Assembly: GCF_020172085.1 (NCBI RefSeq)
Contig: NZ_JAIVAT010000008.1
Span: 1-64,000 of the forward strand
Direction: 5' to 3'
DNA length: 64,000 nucleotides
Source: Rossellomorea aquimaris
GTDB taxonomy: Bacteria > Bacillota > Bacilli > Bacillales > Bacillaceae_B
In this document: positions 6,877-15,145 of the stretch, piece by piece
How positions within the stretch are numbered: position 1 is the first letter of the stretch
Layout: every line of letters begins with the position of its first letter
Notes under the pieces: generated by a model
Database searches by the model: none
Seen by the model: the letters and a program-made list of their open reading frames with translations, nothing else
What the model was told of the DNA's origin: nothing
Position numbers and translations under genes: made by a program

Positions 6877-9800
6877 TTAATGCTTCTTTTTCTTTCCCTT
6901 CTCATCCACCTTGATCACCACAGTGGTCAAAGGATCCAACGTCAATGTGTCTTTCGTCATTGTAAACCCGGACTTCTTCGAAACAGGCTTAGTTCCCGCT
7001 TCATCGTTATCCACGATAACCTTTCCTTTCGAGAAGTCATATTCACCGATGGATAGCTTTCTCGCTTTATTGTCTGCATTCACAAATACATAGTACTCAC
7101 CGGTTCCATCTGTAGAGACGTTCTTGTAAGCAAGGAGTAGATCTGAATCAGCCATTTCAGGAATATCCATCAGAGATACGTTCTGATCCACGAGCTCTTT
7201 CTCTCCTAAGCGGAACGCATTGGTTGACCTTCTTAGCTTGATCAACCCTTCAGTATATTCCCTCGTCGTTGTGTTGATGTTGTATTTCTTCTTGTTCGTT
7301 GCCTTTTCCCAGTCAAACATGTTGATGGCGTCGGATGAATCGTAGGAGTCGTGGATGAAGTAACCGAATGGATCTCCATTTTCGTCCTCTAACTCATGAT
7401 ATTTCTGCTCCGGCACGCCGTCACCGAGCCATTGTTTGGTCCGTCCGTATTCCTGGCCAGCGTGGATAAAGGCCGTTCCCTGGGATGTCAGGATCATCGA
7501 ATTTCCGAGTCTGATCCGCTTATGGATTTCCAGGTTGTTCTCCGGAATGGCAGGGTCCTTCTTGATCGATTGAGCAATCACATCATACAGCGGCAGATTA
7601 TCATGGGCTGCGATGTATTGGACCATGTCGCCAGGATCGTCGTCCGCCGTATTACCCGGCTGGCCTTTGATGTTGTTGAAAATAGTGTTGATATCCCGTG
7701 CCCCTCCAGTAAGGAATCGCGGCTCCCCTTCTGAACCGAAGCCGGATTTCAATTCGTTCCTGATCTCATCAGAGAAGACTCCAACATCATCGGTTTTGTC
7801 CATCCAATCCTGGTCGGCTCCCATGCCTTTTAAGGAAGGATCCGACAGATGACCGGCGAATGTTCTCCAACCTTCACCGATGAACAAGGCTTTCGGGTTG
7901 ATTTCAGCTGCTGCGTCATAGGCTTTCTGGACCGCCGGATAGCTTGCATCTCCCATCATGTCAAAGCGCATGCCATCAATTTTATATTCATCGAACCAAT
8001 ATTTCACCGAGTCAACCATCAGCTTTTCAGCCATCGTATGGTTTGTCGCCAGGTTATTCCCGAAGCCTCCCAGGAAGTTCCCCTGGTCATCCTGAAACGC
8101 ATAATAATCTGGAACGATGTCGTTCAATGTGCTTGTTTTCGCCATATGGGTGTAGACGACGTCGAGGACGACCCCCATCCCTTTGTCATGAATCGCATCG
8201 ATCAATCTCTTCGTTTCTTCGATTCGTAATTGTGGATCAGTAGGATCCTCTGAATACGCACCGTCCGGGGAGAAGTAGCTGTGAGGATCATAGCCCCAGT
8301 TATACTCATTTCCTCCCGCCGAATACTCAAGCTCTCGTTCTCCCATCTTCGTCTCATCGCCGTAGTACCACGCCATGATCGGAAGCAGTTGGACGTGGGT
8401 CACGCCCATTGATTTGATATAATCGAGCTTTTTGATAAACGCATCATACGTGCCCCATCGTTCTTTTTTCAAATCCTTTTCAATGGACGGATCGGATGTA
8501 AAGTCACGAACATGGATTTCGTAGATGACCGCATCCTCCCTTTTTTCATACCCGTCGATGGAGGCATGACTGAATTTCTTAGGGTCCGTCCCTTTCAAAT
8601 CAACAATTGCCGCTTTTCCGACGTTATCGCCGTCAGGTCCTGTTTCTCCTTCTGTGTTAACGGTGAATGCCGCCATGGATTTGGCGTACGGATCCAGCAC
8701 TTTTTTCGTAACACCTTCATTGGTGACTTCGTATTGATAGTAATAGCCTTTCAAGTCTTTTACTTTCAAATCTTTCGCTTTGGCATCTATTGACCAGACA
8801 CCTTTGTCACCAAGCGTCAATTCGAGGCTGCCAATTTTCGTCGCCGCATCTTTTTTATCATAGAAGTTCGCGACCACTTTGCTTGCTTTCGGTGCCCATA
8901 ATTTTAAGGTGGCGTTTCCTTTTTTGTACGTGGCACCTAAATCATCCCCATCATATGCATACTTGTTATCAAGAAGTCTCCAGCCGGCTGCTGCTGAAAC
9001 CGTTCTTCCAGAGTAGGTGATGGAAAGCGGGAGTTTATTCAAGTCAAAATCAGCCTTCACTTCCACCGTTTTATCACCGGTGATTTTAACGCTGTTCACC
9101 ATTACGTCCGCTCCGTCCTTATCCTTGACGCTCAAACCGGACATCAACGTCTCTTCAGTCAAACCATCTGTCATCGTAAAATTCAAGCGGATCGTATCAT
9201 CCGAAATGACTTCAGATGAAACCAGCCCCGTCGCTACATCACCATGTGGAGAAATAAAAACGTTATCTTCCCCTTCTTTCACCCATAGTTGATCATACTT
9301 ATCCAGTAAGTTGAAGGATTTGTCTCCTCCATCCTTCTCACCGTTTGTCTGGTTTACGACTAAGAAGCCAATCTGCTTCGCATTTTCATTCAATTCAACG
9401 TCCACATACGCACCATATCGATCCTTTTTAGAAAAATCCAGTGCACCCGTCGGCCAATTGTCTGTCGGGGATTTCACATCTCCCCACGTCCATAGACCGA
9501 AGTTTTCATAGTTCCCGTCTTCACGGTCATAATGGATACGTACCGTATTCGCAGGAAGATCTACCGGCTCATACGTATACCCTTTATCCGATCCCTGCTC
9601 GATCCAGATTTCATTCACGTCAGGTGATGTGATGGTGAAGGCTTTGTCTCCCCCATCTTTCCCTGCATCGCCTTTCGATACATCCATGACCAGGAATCCG
9701 ATGTTTTTCGCACCCTCTGCGAGAGGTACATCAATGTATGCCCCGTAGCTGTCCGTTTTTTCGAACATCGTAGCGCCTGTCGGCCAGTTCGCCGATGGGG

Positions 9801-12447
9801 ATGCGACATCATTCCACAACCATGCACCGTAGTTTTCGTAGTTACCGTCCGTACGGTTATAGTGGATTCGGATGTTGTTTTCAGGAACGGGTTCCTCTTC
9901 AGGATCCTCTCCTCCTCCTGATCCAGCTACAGCTCCTGTGATTTTACCACCTTCGACCGTCAGCAATGCAGTACCGCCGTCCTCTTTAGAAGGTAGGGTC
10001 AACATTACTTTACCTGATTCAGTCGTAGTATAGGTTTCCCCGGAAGAACCATTGGTCACGACCGAATCGGGAGAATCCACTGTCAACGTTATTTCTTTCG
10101 CTTCGTCCGCCACGTTTAAACCGACATATACGGAGTCGTCTTTGTAATCGCGTGAGAATACTAAGAACTTGTCACTGTTCGAACCACCTACTGTGTGCCT
10201 TTCCCCCTTGGCGAACACATCAGAATGAGCCCCCCTGAAGTTCAGGATTTTCGTATAGTGATCCAACACATCATTATTCTCTACATCATCCCAGTTCAGA
10301 TCATAACGGTTATCATACTGAGGATAATTATTGGCACCGCTCTGCCCAAGCTCTTCACCGTAATAAATGACAGGCTGACCTTTCGATGTTGCCTGCAGGG
10401 AGGCTGCGAGTTTCAGCTTCCCCTTGTCCCCGCCAAGTGAATACAGGAATCCGTCTTCATCATGACTTCCAAGGAACTGGCCGAGTGTGGCGGTGTTGTC
10501 GATCTTTCCATTCCGGGCCGTCAGTTTATCATTGGCCGCTTTCAGGTTACCGTTCACAAACTCACGGGCGATATCCTTGAATGCGAAATCAAGGAGGGAA
10601 TCCATCATCCCCGTATCTAGATAGCCGTAGTCATTATCTGAACTTGCCCCCCAGGCTTCCCCAATCAGCTTGTGTTCCGGCATTTTTTCCGTAATGGCAT
10701 TCTTAAAGGCCATCCATGTGGCATCTTCCACATGCTTCACCGTATCGACACGGAAATAGTCGATGGTGTTGCCTTTATCTGTTTTCGCTTTCTCGATCCA
10801 ATCGGTTTGCCAGTCGATGATCTGCTGACGTACTTCAGGATCTTCCGTGATGACATCCGGTAGCCCGGCGAGTTCACCGACCACTTCGTCTGTCCCGACA
10901 TTACCCTGACGGAGGATATCGCTGTACTTCTCACGCTCTGCGTCGGTTGGATAACCGGCTGGACGTTGATCCGCAGGCAGCTCGCCGTCGATTTCTTTCA
11001 ATCCATAACCAGTATGGTTCAAGACGACATCCACCATGATTTTAATCCCGCGGTCGTGGGCTTCATCGATCAGGTTATGAAAATCGTCCATGCTTCCGAA
11101 ATGAGGATTAAGTTCACCGAAATTGCTCGCCCAGTAGCCGTGGTATCCGAAATAAGGCTCCCCCGCTTCTCCTTTTCGCACATCGTACTTGATATTTTCC
11201 ACAACCGGGCTGATCCAGATCGTGTTCACACCAAGCTTATCAAGGTAATCAAGTTTCTCCGTGATCCCTTTGAAATCTCCACCTTGATACGATCCACGTT
11301 TCGATTTGTCATAATTCAAGTTGTAAGGATCATCATTTGACGTATCCCCGTTGAAGAATCGGTCAGTCAGCATAAAGTAAATAATGGATTCGTCCCAATC
11401 AAGGTCCGAATCACCGACAGACTGTCTTGCCTTCACTTCGATTTCAGTGCTTCCTATATAGACGTTTCCGTAGGAATCCACTACGTTTAAAGGAATTGAT
11501 TTTGTTCCAGCCGTAATATTGTCATCTACAGACAAGGTCACTTCTTTCAACGATGGATCGATTTCAAGCTTATCCGATCCACCTAATGATGAAACGTCTG
11601 CTGTAATCTTTTGAATGTGTAAACCATCTGTCAATCCTTCTACATTAACATTCAAGACAGCGTTTTCATTATAGTCCACAGCTTCGGGAGCAACAGAACC
11701 TGTCACCGTCAGATTGGCTTTTTGGAAATCAAGAACCGATTTTCCATCGACGGTATTGTACGGATCACTTACTTCCGTGGTCACACCATTTTTTGTCACT
11801 AAAAAGGTATACTCATTTTCACCATTAGGTATGTTGTCGTATGGGAGGATGAAGCGCTCATTCTCCGGCTCATACGTCATTTCCTTCGTTTCACCGTTGA
11901 ACTTCAATTCCACTTTATCAATCGTATCCATTTGATCGTTTTTGAAAAGATCTTTATCACGATAGTAGAATGTCGCGTCCCCTTGATCAATCACCGGTGC
12001 GGAACCATCCGGGACGATGCGGATTTCCTCGACACCGCTTGTTATGTAAGCCTTGGTGAGGGTGTCATTCTTGTTCACTTTAATAAAACGGTCGCCGAAT
12101 TCCTTCTCCGCCGTATTCCAGTCCTCGGTACTGCGAAGGACGAATCCGAACTGCTCCGTTCCAGGTGCGACGGCAATGTTCGCTACCGCTACTCCGTTGT
12201 CATAGGAGTCGAAGTTAATTTGATCATCCTTCACACCTGTACTCCATGCCCATATGTTCCAATCACCGTAGGTTTGATCTTCACGGGTGTACGTGAAACG
12301 CACGGTGCGATCGCCGGTATCGGCTGCGTCAGCCGAGGCATTTCCATCTGCAACGGCAGATGCAGCCGGTGCGAATGGTGACCACAGGCTGATCAACATC
12401 ATCAACGTCATAAAGATTGAGAAGTGACGTTTCGTCATTTTCTTCAT
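6877..12447 (-). CDS. Secreted bifunctional amylopullulanase (alpha-amylase plus type I pullulanase)
   Basis: An 1856-residue exoenzyme with a Sec signal peptide (residues 1-~32, ending APAASA). An N-terminal starch-binding-like part (~45-350) precedes a first GH13 domain with DVVLNH (~474-479), FRVDT with the nucleophile Asp (~567), GEAW with the acid Glu (~597) and SHDED. Two near-identical CBM41 modules follow (~857 and ~968, each with a NYEN motif and NWPTGA). A CBM48-like linker leads to a type I pullulanase domain with YNWGYDP (~1382), GMRFDMMGD (~1496), GEGW (~1524) and AAHDN (~1613). The first domain should cleave alpha-1,4 and the second alpha-1,6 bonds of starch or pullulan. The C-terminus ends in a Lys-rich KKKKH with no wall anchor. 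ATG behind AAGGGGG. LacI-type operators overlap its promoter. Confidence 0.93.
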   Translation of the reverse strand: MKKMTKRHFSIFMTLMMLISLWSPFAPAASAVADGNASADAADTGDRTVRFTYTREDQTYGDWNIWAWSTGVKDDQINFDSYDNGVAVANIAVAPGTEQFGFVLRSTEDWNTAEKEFGDRFIKVNKNDTLTKAYITSGVEEIRIVPDGSAPVIDQGDATFYYRDKDLFKNDQMDTIDKVELKFNGETKEMTYEPENERFILPYDNIPNGENEYTFLVTKNGVTTEVSDPYNTVDGKSVLDFQKANLTVTGSVAPEAVDYNENAVLNVNVEGLTDGLHIQKITADVSSLGGSDKLEIDPSLKEVTLSVDDNITAGTKSIPLNVVDSYGNVYIGSTEIEVKARQSVGDSDLDWDESIIYFMLTDRFFNGDTSNDDPYNLNYDKSKRGSYQGGDFKGITEKLDYLDKLGVNTIWISPVVENIKYDVRKGEAGEPYFGYHGYWASNFGELNPHFGSMDDFHNLIDEAHDRGIKIMVDVVLNHTGYGLKEIDGELPADQRPAGYPTDAEREKYSDILRQGNVGTDEVVGELAGLPDVITEDPEVRQQIIDWQTDWIEKAKTDKGNTIDYFRVDTVKHVEDATWMAFKNAITEKMPEHKLIGEAWGASSDNDYGYLDTGMMDSLLDFAFKDIAREFVNGNLKAANDKLTARNGKIDNTATLGQFLGSHDEDGFLYSLGGDKGKLKLAASLQATSKGQPVIYYGEELGQSGANNYPQYDNRYDLNWDDVENNDVLDHYTKILNFRGAHSDVFAKGERHTVGGSNSDKFLVFSRDYKDDSVYVGLNVADEAKEITLTVDSPDSVVTNGSSGETYTTTESGKVMLTLPSKEDGGTALLTVEGGKITGAVAGSGGGEDPEEEPVPENNIRIHYNRTDGNYENYGAWLWNDVASPSANWPTGATMFEKTDSYGAYIDVPLAEGAKNIGFLVMDVSKGDAGKDGGDKAFTITSPDVNEIWIEQGSDKGYTYEPVDLPANTVRIHYDREDGNYENFGLWTWGDVKSPTDNWPTGALDFSKKDRYGAYVDVELNENAKQIGFLVVNQTNGEKDGGDKSFNLLDKYDQLWVKEGEDNVFISPHGDVATGLVSSEVISDDTIRLNFTMTDGLTEETLMSGLSVKDKDGADVMVNSVKITGDKTVEVKADFDLNKLPLSITYSGRTVSAAAGWRLLDNKYAYDGDDLGATYKKGNATLKLWAPKASKVVANFYDKKDAATKIGSLELTLGDKGVWSIDAKAKDLKVKDLKGYYYQYEVTNEGVTKKVLDPYAKSMAAFTVNTEGETGPDGDNVGKAAIVDLKGTDPKKFSHASIDGYEKREDAVIYEIHVRDFTSDPSIEKDLKKERWGTYDAFIKKLDYIKSMGVTHVQLLPIMAWYYGDETKMGERELEYSAGGNEYNWGYDPHSYFSPDGAYSEDPTDPQLRIEETKRLIDAIHDKGMGVVLDVVYTHMAKTSTLNDIVPDYYAFQDDQGNFLGGFGNNLATNHTMAEKLMVDSVKYWFDEYKIDGMRFDMMGDASYPAVQKAYDAAAEINPKALFIGEGWRTFAGHLSDPSLKGMGADQDWMDKTDDVGVFSDEIRNELKSGFGSEGEPRFLTGGARDINTIFNNIKGQPGNTADDDPGDMVQYIAAHDNLPLYDVIAQSIKKDPAIPENNLEIHKRIRLGNSMILTSQGTAFIHAGQEYGRTKQWLGDGVPEQKYHELEDENGDPFGYFIHDSYDSSDAINMFDWEKATNKKKYNINTTTREYTEGLIKLRRSTNAFRLGEKELVDQNVSLMDIPEMADSDLLLAYKNVSTDGTGEYYVFVNADNKARKLSIGEYDFSKGKVIVDNDEAGTKPVSKKSGFTMTKDTLTLDPLTTVVIKVDEKGKKKKH

Positions 12448-12479
12448 TCATGCTTTCCCCCTTATAAATGATTAATAGA

Positions 12480-12508
12480 ATAATAGAAGTGCTCTTGATG
12501 GTTGTGAA
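12480..12508 (-). promoter_or_regulatory. Amylopullulanase promoter
   Basis: Minus-strand -35 TTCACA (12503-12508), 17 bp spacer and -10 TATTAT (12480-12485), 33 bp upstream of the start codon. The -35 overlaps the operator at 12504-12519. Confidence 0.6.
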
Positions 12509-12519
12509 AACGTTTGCAC
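12504..12519. promoter_or_regulatory. cre / LacI-family operator 1
   Basis: GTGAAAACGTTTGCAC is a near-perfect palindrome around CG and fits the catabolite-responsive element TGWNANCGNTNWCA except at one base. Its position on the -35 box predicts repression by CcpA or a MalR-like repressor. Confidence 0.65.
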
Positions 12520-12569
12520 AACTGAATAAAAAAATGTAGACTGGCTTTCTTCTAGTTATTTCGAACTAA

Positions 12570-12583
12570 TGCAAACGATTGCA
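12570..12583. promoter_or_regulatory. cre / LacI-family operator 2
   Basis: TGCAAACGATTGCA has the same CG-centred palindromic layout, 65 bp (about six helical turns) from the first site. Paired sites suggest cooperative binding. The remaining intergenic sequence to 12860 shows no gene that I can support. Confidence 0.5.
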
Positions 12584-12872
12584 ATATTCTGTCTTTTTTA
12601 TTTTATAACAAACGGAGGAGAATGGCTATGTGACAAATGGGGGATTTTGACACATAGCTGGTCCAGCACCATACTTTCATTAATTTTATTATTCTTTGGA
12701 TGGGAATGGTCGTGTAATCTATATATTCCGTCCAAACATACCAATGACAGTAAGTACCTGGCTTCATTGTGTATGCCTGATTAAAAACCAAGCTTTTACC
12801 TCCTACATGCCTATATAGCCCTCTTCCTTCATATAATGATCAGGTAGGGATTTCATAACAGAGGTGAACGGT

Positions 12873-14975
12873 ATGAAGAAAATCATTTCATTGACCTATT
12901 TATTCGGGGTTGTGTTTCTTTTAGCAAGTGCACTTTATTTATTCGCTTCTAACTGGCAAGTGTTTTCGCGGCTCGAGAAAGTGGCTTTAGCGGGGGCATT
13001 GATTGTGTTCTTCTACGGCACTGCTTTTCTTTTAAATCGTTTTTTAAAGAGTGCCCATTTCCTTTCAAACTGGATGTTGGTGAGCGGGGTCATTTCCTTT
13101 GGTCTTTCCGTTGCTTTACTCGGACAGCTGTACAATTCCCACGCGGACAGTTACTTATTGTTTCTTGTATGGTCTATTCCCGCCTTGCTGTTCAGCTTGT
13201 ACACAAGATACGGAGGGTTTTACGCATTAACCCATATCCTCATTCATTTGACGATCTACTTTTATCTTTTCCCGTCTAATCCATTTGGGCACTGGACCCT
13301 CACCCATACGTGGATCGCGTTCGGAGTCGGGGTCGTGAATTTGCTTTTATTTTTCCTTATTAAAAAAGGATACATCCATTCAAGACCCTTGCTTTATCTC
13401 AGCCTCTTCTCAGCCAATCTCCTTCTTATGGTCACGGCATTCGATCAGGAGTATTCCGTTTACTTCACTTTGTTTTATCTTTTCATCCTTGGTATCGGGA
13501 TGTACCGCTTCATCCATAAAGAAACATCCACCTTTATCATTCTTTCTATATTCGGAACGTCCTTTATCATTATTAAAATGTTCGAGCTGATGATGCAGTA
13601 TGTATCCAGTCTTTTCTTTGTCGGGCTCTTACTGGCAGCCGTTCTATTATTAGCAGGAAGTGTATTCCTTGTGAATTATTTACGGAAGCATTCCTCATCT
13701 ACGCACTGGGTAAAGACTATACTCATTGCAAGCGTGACGTCGATAGCTTCTATTTTCATCGTAGCGTCGGTTTTCGGTCTGCTGTCTCTGCTTATGGTCA
13801 ATGTCTCGATGGTCACTCTTTTTGTATTCGCAACGGTATTTCTCGTCATCCCGAGTACGTTAACCAGCTGGCCGTCTCCTGTAAAGTACTCACTCATGAT
13901 AACGGGTATCATCATAGGGATGATGGCAAGTGTGTTTGATGAATTTTCATTTGTTATGTTTTTGGTTCTGGCATTTGTGTTTTATGTTGAGAAACGGTCT
14001 GCTGCAAGATTGGTATTCTATCTTCTGTTTCAACTTAACCTTTGGATCTTCTTGGAACAAACATTGGATATAGGGGCACATGCTCTCCTTATTGTAATGG
14101 TGATCTTGAATGTTTTAGTGTACCTTTTACTGAATCACAAACATGTCATTCAGTATGGAGCGTTTCTTATTGGATTCTTTGCCTTTTTCTCATTAACGAC
14201 CATCAATCTTTCGCTAACGCTTCATAGTATCTATACCGCTCTCTTCTTTCTAACCGCTACAGGCTGCGTCTATTTGTACAAAAGGAAGGATCGCACCTTT
14301 TATTGGGTTTCATCCCTTGTATTCTGGTTCATGCTTCTCGTTCAGCTGTATTACGATTTGGCCTGGAAGCTTGTTCATAAATCCCTGCTCCTTGCCGGGT
14401 TGGGCATCCTCTTCTTATTGATGGCGGTTTACTTGGAAAGGAAAGCTGGACCTGATCAGAAAAAGGACTCCATTTTTAAAGGTAAAGAACTGGAAATCTT
14501 TCTCATCATATGCCTTCAAGCAGGGTGGATCGGGTATCAGGTGTATTCAAACGAAACCTTGCTACAAAACGGGGAAACGATTTTATTAGAGCTTCAACCT
14601 GTCGATCCGAGATCTCTCCTACAGGGCGACTACGTGGAGTTGAACTACACGATTTCTCAAATTGAAGACACCGCTATTGATGAAAACGGCCCGATCACCA
14701 TCGTGCTACGTCAAAATATATTAGGCATCCACGAATATACTGGCGTCTATCGATTTAATGGGAGATGGAATGCTCCTTACGAAAAGAAACCTGGGGATGT
14801 GCTTTTGAATGGAAAAGTAACAAGCTCCTGGGATGACAGTGTCCAAGTCACTTACGGGATTGAACATTTCTTCATCCCTGAAGGAACAGGAAGGAATGTA
14901 GAAAGGAATGTAAGGGGTGCCCAAGTGAAGGTGAGTGACAAGGGAGACGGGATTTTGGTACGGTTGCAAGATTAG
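12873..14975 (+). CDS. Polytopic membrane protein (DUF2157/DUF4401-like) with C-terminal GDYXXLXY domain
   Basis: About 700 residues. An N-terminal DUF2157-like stretch (LFASNWQVFSRLEK) opens a membrane region with some 18-20 hydrophobic helices (residues ~5-550). A soluble C-terminal domain (~555-700) carries DPRSLLQGDYVELNY, which defines the GDYXXLXY family and is predicted to lie outside the membrane. I chose the ATG at 12873 over the upstream GTG at 12864, because the GAGGTGA ribosome site overlaps that GTG. Function unknown. It is a single-gene unit with its own terminator. Confidence 0.85.
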   Translation: MKKIISLTYLFGVVFLLASALYLFASNWQVFSRLEKVALAGALIVFFYGTAFLLNRFLKSAHFLSNWMLVSGVISFGLSVALLGQLYNSHADSYLLFLVWSIPALLFSLYTRYGGFYALTHILIHLTIYFYLFPSNPFGHWTLTHTWIAFGVGVVNLLLFFLIKKGYIHSRPLLYLSLFSANLLLMVTAFDQEYSVYFTLFYLFILGIGMYRFIHKETSTFIILSIFGTSFIIIKMFELMMQYVSSLFFVGLLLAAVLLLAGSVFLVNYLRKHSSSTHWVKTILIASVTSIASIFIVASVFGLLSLLMVNVSMVTLFVFATVFLVIPSTLTSWPSPVKYSLMITGIIIGMMASVFDEFSFVMFLVLAFVFYVEKRSAARLVFYLLFQLNLWIFLEQTLDIGAHALLIVMVILNVLVYLLLNHKHVIQYGAFLIGFFAFFSLTTINLSLTLHSIYTALFFLTATGCVYLYKRKDRTFYWVSSLVFWFMLLVQLYYDLAWKLVHKSLLLAGLGILFLLMAVYLERKAGPDQKKDSIFKGKELEIFLIICLQAGWIGYQVYSNETLLQNGETILLELQPVDPRSLLQGDYVELNYTISQIEDTAIDENGPITIVLRQNILGIHEYTGVYRFNGRWNAPYEKKPGDVLLNGKVTSSWDDSVQVTYGIEHFFIPEGTGRNVERNVRGAQVKVSDKGDGILVRLQD

Positions 14976-14992
14976 CGGACTGGTAGTGCTGA

Positions 14993-15022
14993 TAGAGGTG
15001 GGACCTTCCCACCTCTACTTTT
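14993..15022 (+). terminator. Terminator after the GDYXXLXY gene
   Basis: Stem TAGAGGTGGGA/TCCCACCTCTA (14993-15003 and 15007-15017) followed by CTTTTG. Confidence 0.85.
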
Positions 15023-15111
15023 GTCGAGGAGGATAAACGCCTAATAATTGGAGTGAACAGACGGGAACTTTACAACTGACAGTGAGGTTGAAGGACATAT
15101 GATAAATCGGC

Positions 15112-15145
15112 AAAAAAAAAGGAACAAGTAAAGGAACTGTTCCCT
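15112..15145 (-). terminator. Terminator after the lipase-like toxin gene
   Basis: On the minus strand, AGGGAACA/TGTTCCTT forms a stem (15119-15126 and 15138-15145) followed by nine T. The stem overlaps the stop codon of the gene. Confidence 0.75.

Noticed and set aside
7396-12381. Numerous ORFs on the plus strand opposite the amylopullulanase gene
   Set aside because: Shadows of a long, strongly coding gene; no ribosome sites or protein families.
12569-12791. Two overlapping ~62-71 aa ORFs upstream of the GDYXXLXY gene
   Set aside because: No ribosome site on either strand; one overlaps the operator region.
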